A DNA stretch of 64,000 bases from Oscillospiraceae bacterium. Lineage in GTDB: Bacteria; Bacillota; Clostridia; Oscillospirales; Ruminococcaceae. Shown in pieces: positions 9,570 to 16,933 of the stretch; position 1 is the stretch's first letter; each line of letters starts with the position of its first letter. The DNA lies in the NCBI GenBank assembly GCA_017472735.1, contig JAFUOD010000012.1:1-64000 (forward strand), read 5' to 3'. Position numbers and translations under genes: made by a program. Under the pieces are notes generated by a model. It ran no database searches and was not told the DNA's origin. It was given only the letters and a program-made list of their open reading frames with translations.

Positions 9570-10890
9570 TCTGACATTTTTGCTTCGTGCGCTTTTAGAG
9601 TCTTTGCCCTACATTTACATTCAGTTTTTGCCCTTTAAAAACAAAACCAGACTGCCGTTTGGGTTGTGCGTGTTTGGCTTAACGGCTTTAATGGCACTTT
9701 TCTCGCTCGGCATGATGCACGGGTACGATATCGGAATTATTGCACATGGAATGCTCTTGCCGCTTCGTATGATTCAGCTTTTGCTGCTTTTGGTTTTAAC
9801 GATCATTCTTGTTAAAAAAGACGACTTGTTCAAGGTGTTCTACACATTCTTTGCCGTGTTTCCTTATATGTCGGCTGTTTCGGCAGTTTCAAGATTTGCA
9901 GCTCAATATTTGGCAGATGATAATGCATCGCAATACAATGCGCTTATCATCGTTCAGGCGCTTGTTACGGCAGCGACATATTACCCCGTGCTGAGGCTTT
10001 GGAAACAAATTATTGTAAAGCCCTTGGGTACCGAAAAAGAATCGTTTTGGAAGGTTGCATGCGTCGTTCCTTTCAGCATTTCTCTTGTAAACTTAATTGC
10101 AATGGAAAACGGAGGCATAGCCATTGAAATGCCGATTTTAAAGCTTTTTGAAAGATTGGCGCTTTTCATCGGCGTGATCGCATGCTCTTACTTCACCGTT
10201 CACATTCGCGAGCAGGCTGCAAAGCAAACTGCTCTTGAAGAGCAGGCTAGGCGTGACCGATTGCTTTTAGATGTTCAAAAGCACCAGTATGATAATCTTG
10301 CCGAATATATTGAAAAAACACGTGCCGCCCGTCACGACTTTAAGCATCACATAATTGTGCTTCGCCATATGTGCGAGGAAAAGGACTTTGAGGCAATGCG
10401 TGCTTATTTGGCAGATGCCGACACCGGAACACAAAAAGAGATAGGTGTTAACATTTCTCCGAACCGCACAGTAAACGCTGTTTTCGATTTCTACCTTAAA
10501 AAAGCTAAAGAATCCGGCATAACCTTTAAGATGGATATGCGTATAAGCGAGAGCTATGGCATATCCGATTCGGACCTTTGCGTGCTTTTGGGCAATATTT
10601 TAGAAAACGCAATCGAGGGCTGCATGACAGTTGAAAAGGATAAGCGATTTATCCGTATAGGGTCGAGTGAGCACGCCGACAGGCTTTATTTAACATTCGA
10701 CAACAGCTTTGACGGCAAGCTTAAGACGGACTATAAAAACATGATACTTTCGCGAAAAAGAGATTATTCACGCGCAGGCGTAGGAATACAGTCGATTCAT
10801 GCGGTCGTGCAAAAATACGGCGGTTTAATGAATATCGAAGCTAAAGACGGTGTCTTCTGCCTTTCGCTTACCCTTATTAAAAAAGAATAA
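9562..10890 (+). CDS. GHKL-type sensor histidine kinase (AgrC-like)
   Basis: 442 residues from ATG 9562, preceded by AGAGGTGG inside the end of the response-regulator gene. The 8-nt overlap implies translational coupling. The N-terminal half (about 1-215) has roughly six or seven membrane segments. A coiled linker follows, then a phospho-acceptor region with ARHDFKHHI (His near residue 270), and a GHKL ATPase domain with the N box LLGNILENAIEG and a late G box around GVGIQSIH. This is the AgrC/BlpH architecture, so the kinase probably senses a ligand at or in the membrane. It is followed by a stem-loop terminator. Confidence 0.9.
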   Translation: MDDLTFLLRALLESLPYIYIQFLPFKNKTRLPFGLCVFGLTALMALFSLGMMHGYDIGIIAHGMLLPLRMIQLLLLLVLTIILVKKDDLFKVFYTFFAVFPYMSAVSAVSRFAAQYLADDNASQYNALIIVQALVTAATYYPVLRLWKQIIVKPLGTEKESFWKVACVVPFSISLVNLIAMENGGIAIEMPILKLFERLALFIGVIACSYFTVHIREQAAKQTALEEQARRDRLLLDVQKHQYDNLAEYIEKTRAARHDFKHHIIVLRHMCEEKDFEAMRAYLADADTGTQKEIGVNISPNRTVNAVFDFYLKKAKESGITFKMDMRISESYGISDSDLCVLLGNILENAIEGCMTVEKDKRFIRIGSSEHADRLYLTFDNSFDGKLKTDYKNMILSRKRDYSRAGVGIQSIHAVVQKYGGLMNIEAKDGVFCLSLTLIKKE

Positions 10891-10934
10891 AAATCAAAAC
10901 CACTACCTAATGGGCGGTTGCTATAAGACAGTTT

Positions 10935-10980
10935 ACAGGCACAGCAGTTTGAGCTATTGTGCCTGTTCTTGTATTTTTGT
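10935..10980 (+). terminator. Terminator after the GHKL kinase gene
   Basis: Nine-base-pair stem acaggcaca/tgtgcctgt (10935-10943 with 10958-10966), followed by a T-rich tract at 10967-10980. Confidence 0.7.
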
Positions 10981-11043
10981 ATTCTCTATGATAAAATATC
11001 TCAAAGACCGATAAACTTGAATTTGGAAAGGAGAATAAATAAT

Positions 11044-11472
11044 ATGAATATCTTATCGATGGATAATGCAGACAATAATGCATTATATCTTTTTTCTTTG
11101 CATGATGATTATATGATTGATTTTTTAGGCAACGATAAATGGTGTTATACAAGATATAGCGAAAATGAGAACTTAGAAAATATATGGCTTATATATTCTG
11201 ATAATATCCCAATAGGATGCATAGCTTATAGAACAAAAGGCAACGGCGTAGGCGAAGTAAAACGACTATATATAATAAACGAATATCGCGGCAAAGGAAT
11301 ATCGAAGGAATTACTTAATACTGTCGAATGTCATGCTAAAGAACAAGGTTGCAACACTTTATTTTTGGATACAAGAATTACTCTTGAGCCTGCCGTTTCC
11401 GTATATCGCTCTTATGGTTTTAACATCGTTTTTCAACAGGGGCTTTATATTCAAATGGAAAAGAAAATATAA
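11044..11472 (+). CDS. GNAT-family N-acetyltransferase, AT-rich
   Basis: 142 residues from ATG 11044, 10-15 nt behind GGAAAGGAG. The GNAT acetyl-CoA-binding motif A is visible as VKRLYIINEYRGKGISKEL (R/Q-x-x-G-x-G/A variant), and the C-terminal strand has the usual VSVYRSYGF segment. The substrate cannot be told. The gene is clearly more AT-rich than its neighbours, uses many ATA and TTA codons, and stands alone between two terminators, which suggests recent acquisition. Its own promoter is probably in the AT-rich 60 bp upstream. Confidence 0.85.
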   Translation: MNILSMDNADNNALYLFSLHDDYMIDFLGNDKWCYTRYSENENLENIWLIYSDNIPIGCIAYRTKGNGVGEVKRLYIINEYRGKGISKELLNTVECHAKEQGCNTLFLDTRITLEPAVSVYRSYGFNIVFQQGLYIQMEKKI

Positions 11473-11553
11473 CAACAAACTTCATTTTGCAGAACAGGTA
11501 CAAAGAGCGCATTTCTATACATACCATTCTGCCATGTAGTGCGAACAACGATA

Positions 11554-11584
11554 AAAGCCAAGCTGCAAAATGCAGCTTGGCTTT
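11554..11584. terminator. Bidirectional terminator between convergent genes
   Basis: Near-perfect palindrome aaagccaagctgca/tgcagcttggcttt with a 3-nt loop. It lies between the plus-strand GNAT and the minus-strand epimerase, which converge here. Confidence 0.75.
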
Positions 11585-11637
11585 AACTGTTTTACGAAGC
11601 CCCGTCTAAACGTAGTGGTTTTTGTTGTAAAATCAGT

Positions 11638-12657
11638 TCAATTTAAAACTGCTTTCTTTGCTTTTTCCAAAGCGTCAATCACCTTGTCGCACCATGCATC
11701 GAACTCCTCGTCCGTGGTCTGACATTCCTCATGCGACAGTATATAATCCAAGCATATTCTCACGCCTTGGTCAAAACGTGTGGCGGCAGCAAAGCCGGGC
11801 ACCGCCCTTTTAAGCTTCGAATTGTCAAACACAACCGTGTTCGACTTATCTCCGACAAGGCCGCCCCTGAAGTCATAATTGCTCACATCGTGTAAAAAGT
11901 CAGAGGGCACATAATAAGGCTTATATTCGACACCCAAAGCGTCTGCAACGATTTTGTAAATCTGGTTCCATGTCAAAGATTCGTCGCTTGTTATGTGGTA
12001 GCTTTCACCAATTGCATGAACATTGCCCATCAGCCCGATAAAGCCTTTTGCAAAGTCTGCGTTAAAGGTCAGCGTCCAAAGGCTGGTGCCGTCACCGTGA
12101 ACGATAATCGGCTTGCCTTCAATCATTCTTTTAATAACCTGCCAGCTTCCGCCGTTTCCGTGTGCGCCAACGGGAATACTTCTTTCATCATAAGTGTGGC
12201 TGGGACGGATTATTGTTATCGGAAAACCATTTTCACGGTACATTTTCATTAAATACTCCTCGCAGGCAATTTCGTTGCGGGAATATTCCCAATAAGGGTT
12301 GGCAAGAGGGGTGCTCTCGGTAATTCTATAATCAGAAAGAGGCTTTTGATAAGCCGATGCCGAGCTGATATACATAAACTGCTTGGTTCTTCCGTTAAAA
12401 ATGCGGTAATCACGTTCGAGCTGTGAGGGCACAAAGCCGATGAAGTCGCATACGCAGTCAAACTGAATATCGCCCAGCTTCTCTAAAACCAGCGCTTCGT
12501 TGTTAATGTCAGCTTCAATAATCTTTACGTTTTCGGGGAGGTTTAAGTTGCGGTTTCCTCGGTTAATTAAATAAAGCTCCCAGTCGGGGTCACGAGCAAG
12601 CTGTTTTGTTATTGCCATGCTTATTGTACCTGTTCCGCCAATGAATAATGCTTTCAT
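11638..12657 (-). CDS. NAD(P)-dependent epimerase/dehydratase, extended SDR family
   Basis: 339 residues from ATG 12657 behind AAAGGAG. The N-terminus has the Rossmann glycine motif GGTGTIS at about residues 7-13, an acidic-strand region INRGNRN that suggests NADP preference, and a central YISSASAY region followed by a Tyr and Lys/Arg-containing helix. The layout matches extended SDR sugar-nucleotide epimerase/reductase-like proteins. The substrate cannot be assigned. It is the last gene before the GNAT terminator and has its own upstream intergenic region. Confidence 0.8.
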   Translation of the reverse strand: MKALFIGGTGTISMAITKQLARDPDWELYLINRGNRNLNLPENVKIIEADINNEALVLEKLGDIQFDCVCDFIGFVPSQLERDYRIFNGRTKQFMYISSASAYQKPLSDYRITESTPLANPYWEYSRNEIACEEYLMKMYRENGFPITIIRPSHTYDERSIPVGAHGNGGSWQVIKRMIEGKPIIVHGDGTSLWTLTFNADFAKGFIGLMGNVHAIGESYHITSDESLTWNQIYKIVADALGVEYKPYYVPSDFLHDVSNYDFRGGLVGDKSNTVVFDNSKLKRAVPGFAAATRFDQGVRICLDYILSHEECQTTDEEFDAWCDKVIDALEKAKKAVLN

Positions 12658-12731
12658 ATTTTATAAATCTCCTTTCGTGCTCTGAGGCTTGTTTTTTGTT
12701 ACTTAGATTATAACACGACAGCGTGCAAAAA

Positions 12732-12762
12732 AACAAGAGCCGACCCGCAAAAGTCAGCTCTT
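12732..12762 (-). terminator. Terminator after the permease gene
   Basis: Stem aagagc-gac/gtc-gctctt around 12732-12762, followed on the minus strand by a run of seven T (aaaaaaa on plus, 12724-12731), just past the stop at 12777. Confidence 0.75.
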
Positions 12763-12776
12763 TAATATTCTAAAGC

Positions 12777-14054
12777 TTAAATTCCGCCGTACATCAGCCA
12801 GATATAAATGTATGCCGGAATGATTGCCGCCAAGGTGAAAGGAATACCGATTTTAAAGAAGTCGCTGTTTTTAACAGTATATCCCTCTTTTCTTAAAATG
12901 CCTATACCTGTAATGTTTGCGCTGGCACCGATGGGTGTGCAGTTTCCTCCCAAGGTAGCGCCCGAAAGAAGACCGAAGTATAAAACAGTCGGGTCAATAC
13001 CCATTGTTGCAGCCAAGCCGCCGATAACAGGAATCATAGTTGCAACATAAGGAATGTTATCAATAAATGCCGAGATCAAAACAGATGCCCACACGATAAC
13101 CGTGTAAAGGAAGAACAGGTTTCCTCCGCCTGCTTTGGCAAGCAAGCCTGCGGCAGCATCAATAACGCCCTGTGCCGAAATGCCGCCTATCATTAAGAAC
13201 AAACCAAGCAATAAGCCAATGGTCTCGAAGTCGATTTCTTTTAAAGGACCTGTAATTGCCGCAACATTCTTCTTTTTAATGAAGTTATAAATAACGCCTA
13301 TAATTAAAAGCACAAAACAGATAAGACCGTTCGTAATGTCGGGCTTGTTGGGAATAAAGGAAGCTAAGATTAAAAGTACTATAGTTCCGACAAGTAAGAT
13401 CGTGGGTACATAATCGGTAACAACTGTACGCTCGCCCGACTTAGGGATAGGTGCTTTTTCTTTTCTGAAGATGAATGCCAAAATGAAAGCTGACAAAACT
13501 GCGCCAAGCTCAACAGCAAAGAACATACTGGGTCTTGACTTGAACCAGAAGAAGTCCATAAAGCTCATATCAAGCGCCGAACCAAGCATGATAGCTGTGG
13601 TATCGCCAACCAATGTTGCGGCGCCCTGCAGATTAGAAGAAACCGCAATGCCGATGATAAAAGGCACGGGATTTGTGTTAAGCTTTTTGCAAATGGCAAG
13701 AGCAACGGGTGCGATCATCAAAACAGTGGCAACATTATCAACAAATGCCGAGATAACACCTGCAAACAACGAAAGCGCAACTGCCGCCCACTGAACGTTA
13801 GGCACCTTTTCCATAATAAGGTCTGCCAAAAGCGAGGGCATTTTACTCTCGATAAACAAAGCAACCAAGCCCATTGTGCCTGCGATCATAAGCAAAACGT
13901 TAAAATCGATAGCGCCGATAACATCACTTAAAGGGAGCATACCCGAAACGATGAAAATAAGCGCAGATGCAAGTGCAATGTACGGGCGGTACTTGCTGAA
14001 AACAAGCATTAGAACATAAGTAAGCGCAAAAAGGATCAGTGCGGGAATCATCAT
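12777..14054 (-). CDS. ArsB/NhaD/SLC13-type ion permease
   Basis: 425 residues from ATG 14054 behind GAGAGG. About ten or eleven hydrophobic segments are present, with two inverted-topology halves. Each half carries a re-entrant signature: AFVDNVATVLMIAP with NLQGAATLVGD, and AFIDNIPYVATMIP with GGNCTPIGASANI. These are characteristic of the ion-transporter superfamily (ArsB, NhaD, SLC13). Candidate substrates are Na+/H+, arsenite or dicarboxylate. The absence of arsenic genes nearby argues weakly against an ars function. It stands as a single gene. Confidence 0.85.
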   Translation of the reverse strand: MMIPALILFALTYVLMLVFSKYRPYIALASALIFIVSGMLPLSDVIGAIDFNVLLMIAGTMGLVALFIESKMPSLLADLIMEKVPNVQWAAVALSLFAGVISAFVDNVATVLMIAPVALAICKKLNTNPVPFIIGIAVSSNLQGAATLVGDTTAIMLGSALDMSFMDFFWFKSRPSMFFAVELGAVLSAFILAFIFRKEKAPIPKSGERTVVTDYVPTILLVGTIVLLILASFIPNKPDITNGLICFVLLIIGVIYNFIKKKNVAAITGPLKEIDFETIGLLLGLFLMIGGISAQGVIDAAAGLLAKAGGGNLFFLYTVIVWASVLISAFIDNIPYVATMIPVIGGLAATMGIDPTVLYFGLLSGATLGGNCTPIGASANITGIGILRKEGYTVKNSDFFKIGIPFTLAAIIPAYIYIWLMYGGI

Positions 14055-14180
14055 ACTTTTTAAACCTCTCGTAATTACATGAAATAACCATCAGGCAAAC
14101 TAAGCTTGCCCAAAACGCACTTAAATAATACCACATTGCCAAAACCTTTGCAACAGATTTTGAGGAAATATTACAAACAA

Positions 14181-14206
14181 TCCCAACCCCGAAGGGCTGG
14201 GATTAA
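14181..14206 (-). terminator. Terminator overlapping the stop of the FAD-Rieske gene
   Basis: Stem aatcccaaccc/gggctgggatt with a 4-nt loop and one G-T wobble. It begins inside the TAA stop at 14203-14205 and is followed by T-rich sequence on the minus strand. The plus side also ends in a T7 run. Confidence 0.65.
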
Positions 14207-15507
14207 GTTTTTTTATTAAGGTCATCGGTCGCGGGGTTGTCTATCAGCTTGCCTTTTTCGGTAAAGCGAGATCCGTGGCAGGGGCAATCCCACGAATGCT
14301 CCTGCTTGTTATATTTCAGTGCACAGCCCAAATGCGGGCATCGGGGTGCGGTGGGCGTTAATATATTCATCACCGCCTCAAAAGCATTTACCGCAAGCTG
14401 AGGGTGCAGTACCGAGCGAGACGGCGAGAATACCTCGGCAAATCTGCTTCTTTTGCCCTGCACCATATCGGTCAATATATTTGCCGCCGCCATCGACGAG
14501 CTGAAGCCCCATTTGTTATAACCGCTTGCAACAAATAAATTCGGCGTGTTTTTTGAATACTGCCCGATATAGGGCACACCGTCAAGCGACATACAGTCCT
14601 GCGTTGCCCAGCGGTAAGCCTCTTTTGCATTTGGGTAATACTTTGCAGCAAATCTTTCAAGCTCCTGCCAGTTGCCGCCTTTTTTTCCTGTGCGGTGGCT
14701 GCCTCCGCCGACAAAAAGCAGATCACCGTAATTTCTAAACGACATCCCCTTTTCCTGCTCGTCAACATACATCCCGTTAACGTCGGGGGCGTTTTTAAGT
14801 GCTAAAACATAAGAGCGATGCTGATAAAGCTTTAAGAAGTATGACCCATGCTTGTTTAAAAGAGGAAAATGCGTTGCAACAACAATCTTTTTCGCCGCAA
14901 TTCTGCCGTGATTTGTAACCGCACCGTTTGGCTTAAGCTCCAGCACCTTAGTATTTTCATAAATGTTTAAATCCTTAGCGAGGGCATAGCTGAACTTTAA
15001 TGGATGAAACTGCCCCTGATGCGGCACCTTCACCGCACCCTCGACCTTAAACGGTAAAGGAAGCTCGGAAACAAACTCGGCACACACGCCAAGCTTGTTA
15101 AATGCTTTAACTTCATTCTCGATTTTCCGTCTGCTATCAAGCGAGTACACAAACGAGTCCTTTTCTTCAAAACCACAGTCTATGGTTTTGCAAAGCGCAG
15201 CATATTGCTTAAGCGCCTGCCTGTTGGCTTCTAAATACATTTTAGCCTTTTCAATGCCAAACTTGCGAATAAGCTCGTCATAAATCAAGCCGTGCTGAAA
15301 AGTAACCTTTGCAGTCGTGTTTTTTGTAATACCCGAGCAAATCCTGTCAGCCTCGCAAAGCACATAATCAACGCCTGCCTGCTTAAGCATATAGGCGCAC
15401 AAAATTCCTGTCAGTCCGCCGCCGATTATAAGCACATCGGTTTTTATATCGCCTTTTAAGCTTTCAAACATAGGGCGTTGTGTTGTGTTTAACCATACCG
15501 AATCCAT
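14203..15507 (-). CDS. FAD-dependent oxidoreductase with C-terminal Rieske [2Fe-2S] domain
   Basis: 434 residues from ATG 15507 behind GCGGAGG. The N-terminal dinucleotide-binding motif VLIIGGGLTGILCAY (about residues 24-40) is followed by a DAO-type oxidoreductase body that ends with GYNKWGFSSSMAAA, the usual FAD-contacting C-terminal loop. The last 50 residues form a Rieske centre with CPHLGC and CPCHGS, which hold the four Cys/His ligands. This fusion is a known family of uncharacterised amine- or glycine-oxidase-like proteins; the substrate is unknown. It is monocistronic. Confidence 0.88.
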   Translation of the reverse strand: MDSVWLNTTQRPMFESLKGDIKTDVLIIGGGLTGILCAYMLKQAGVDYVLCEADRICSGITKNTTAKVTFQHGLIYDELIRKFGIEKAKMYLEANRQALKQYAALCKTIDCGFEEKDSFVYSLDSRRKIENEVKAFNKLGVCAEFVSELPLPFKVEGAVKVPHQGQFHPLKFSYALAKDLNIYENTKVLELKPNGAVTNHGRIAAKKIVVATHFPLLNKHGSYFLKLYQHRSYVLALKNAPDVNGMYVDEQEKGMSFRNYGDLLFVGGGSHRTGKKGGNWQELERFAAKYYPNAKEAYRWATQDCMSLDGVPYIGQYSKNTPNLFVASGYNKWGFSSSMAAANILTDMVQGKRSRFAEVFSPSRSVLHPQLAVNAFEAVMNILTPTAPRCPHLGCALKYNKQEHSWDCPCHGSRFTEKGKLIDNPATDDLNKKT

Positions 15508-15569
15508 ACCGGTCCTCCGCTTTTTTGGTTAGTTTGTGCAAAAAGCGAGAGAATATGAGCGCATGCCAT

Positions 15570-15604
15570 GCAAAAAGCCCCTAACCTACAAAGGCAGAGG
15601 CTTT
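15570..15604 (-). terminator. Terminator after the GH25 gene
   Basis: Imperfect stem aaagcccct/agaggcttt with a loop of about 14 nt and a T5 run on the minus strand, directly beyond the stop at 15608. Confidence 0.55.
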
Positions 15605-15607
15605 AGC

Positions 15608-16363
15608 TTATTCATTTTCAGAATATCGGGGATAGTTATCAAATTCATCCTTACTGCCGCAGAAAACATTAATATCTATAAAGCGTTCTTCACCGCTATA
15701 TCCTTCAAGTATTTCGCGGTTTGTATATTGCCAGAACGTCCATTCTCTGCCGTCAGGCAGCTTTGGCTTTGCAATCACATTTCTTATCCATATATCATAC
15801 TCTCCATAATCACCTGAAAGATATAAATCATACGATGCTTCTGTAGCGTAAATGATCGGCTTTAAGCCGTAGTATCCCTCAAGCGCTAAAAGCATATCGT
15901 TAAGTTCTTTGCTCACAGTTTCTCTTTCAGGAGGGTTTTTAGCCTTGTCACCGTAAAACTCAAGGTCAATAACAGGCGGCAGCATTCCTTCAAACGGCTC
16001 AACGTTTGCTATAAAATTTTCCGCCTGCGTTATGCCCTTACTGTCATAACTGAAAAAGTGATATGCGCCTACGGTGATCCCCGATTCTTTTGCACTTGTA
16101 TAGTTGTAATCAAAATACTCGTCAATATATGTACTGCCCTCGGTTGCTTTAATAAAAGCAAATAAAACATCCTGCTCGGCTAACACATTCCAGTCGATCT
16201 CTCCCTGATAATGTGAAACGTCAACACCTCTTACAGGATACTTGGTTCGAGACGGATTATTTAACAGGATAACGCCGTTCCAAATCAAAGCAAATGCTAA
16301 AAATCCGATTAATATCACCGTGCAAAGCCCTATGACAATGAAATAAACTGTTTTCTTTTTCAC
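15608..16363 (-). CDS. Membrane-anchored GH25 muramidase (lysozyme-like)
   Basis: 251 residues. The GTG at 16363 is chosen because it is preceded by AGAGGTGG; an in-frame extension to 16435 has no site. Residues 6-30 form a single N-terminal membrane anchor. The GH25 fold begins at RGVDVSHYQG (catalytic-site Asp and Tyr region), followed by FAFIKATEG, VGAYHFFSY and the late catalytic VIDLEFYGD segment. GH25 enzymes cleave the MurNAc-GlcNAc bond in peptidoglycan, so this protein probably acts on the outer face of the membrane in wall turnover. It is monocistronic. Confidence 0.92.
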   Translation of the reverse strand: MKKKTVYFIVIGLCTVILIGFLAFALIWNGVILLNNPSRTKYPVRGVDVSHYQGEIDWNVLAEQDVLFAFIKATEGSTYIDEYFDYNYTSAKESGITVGAYHFFSYDSKGITQAENFIANVEPFEGMLPPVIDLEFYGDKAKNPPERETVSKELNDMLLALEGYYGLKPIIYATEASYDLYLSGDYGEYDIWIRNVIAKPKLPDGREWTFWQYTNREILEGYSGEERFIDINVFCGSKDEFDNYPRYSENE

Positions 16364-16464
16364 TGTACCACCTCTTTTATTTATTATAGCAAAATCGGTG
16401 TGAGGTTGCAAGGAAAACCAACGCGCCCACAACAAAAAGGCACCCTATCGGATGTCTTTTTTCA

Positions 16465-16484
16465 TTGGTGGGAGAGGATGGATT
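16465..16484 (-). repeat. Duplicate of the tRNA-Tyr 3' end
   Basis: Twenty bases identical to 16628-16647, the last part of tRNA-Tyr including CCA, in the same orientation and 163 bp apart. Each copy is followed on the minus strand by a T-rich hairpin. A tRNA 3'-end repeat is typical of an integrase attachment scar, but no integrase is present. Confidence 0.6.
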
Positions 16485-16589
16485 GTTGAACAATTTTGCG
16501 CCCGCATTTTTATCAAGGCGAGAAAACCTAAGCGCAAAATATAGAGAATGCTTCGCATTCTCGGTTCTGCATCGGCTCGTCTATCAAAA

Positions 16590-16627
16590 TAAAAACACCC
16601 CGTCCTTTTCGGACGAAGTGTTTTTAT
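16590..16627 (-). terminator. Terminator after tRNA-Tyr
   Basis: Stem aaaacac...gtcc/ggac...gtgtttt with a short loop and T-runs on both sides, immediately beyond the tRNA-Tyr CCA end. Confidence 0.75.
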
Positions 16628-16628
16628 T

Positions 16629-16712
16629 TGGTGGGAGAGGATGGATTTGAACCATCGAAGCAATCGCAACAGATTTACAGTCTGCCCCCTTTGGCCACTC
16701 GGGAACTCTCCC
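16629..16712 (-). tRNA. tRNA-Tyr (anticodon GTA)
   Basis: 84 nt including an encoded CCA (16629-16631). The 7-bp acceptor stem is gggagag/ctctccc. The anticodon stem is CAGA-CTGTAAA-TCTG with anticodon GTA. There is a long class II variable arm, and the T arm contains GGTTCAAATCC. It lies 19 bp downstream of tRNA-Thr in the same direction. Confidence 0.95.
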
Positions 16713-16731
16713 ATATTCAGTTAAGTTGCGT

Positions 16732-16807
16732 TGGAGCTGGTGGACGGACTCGAACCCCCGACCTGCTGATTACAAATCAGCTGCTCTACCAACTGAGCTA
16801 CACCAGC
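16732..16807 (-). tRNA. tRNA-Thr (anticodon TGT)
   Basis: 76 nt including an encoded CCA (16732-16734). The acceptor stem is gctggtg/caccagc, the D arm has AGCTCAGTTGG, the anticodon stem-loop is CTGATTTGTAATCAG with anticodon TGT, and the T arm has GGGTTCGAGTCC. It is the first gene of the two-tRNA unit. A tRNA of this family would be the ligand of the T-box ahead of thrS. Confidence 0.96.
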
Positions 16808-16876
16808 AAGCGCTGCAACGAAAGTTATTCTATCATAGCCGCAAGCAAATGTCAAGCCCTTTTTTCAAAAATCTCA

Positions 16877-16922
16877 AAAAAATTAAAAGCACAGCACAAG
16901 GTCTTATTCCCTGCGCTGTGCC
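16877..16922 (-). terminator. Terminator after the beta-propeller gene
   Basis: Stem gcacagc/gctgtgc (with ggcacagcgc on one arm) followed by a T-rich tract on the minus strand, directly past the stop at 16934. Confidence 0.7.
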
Positions 16923-16933
16923 TACTATTCATT

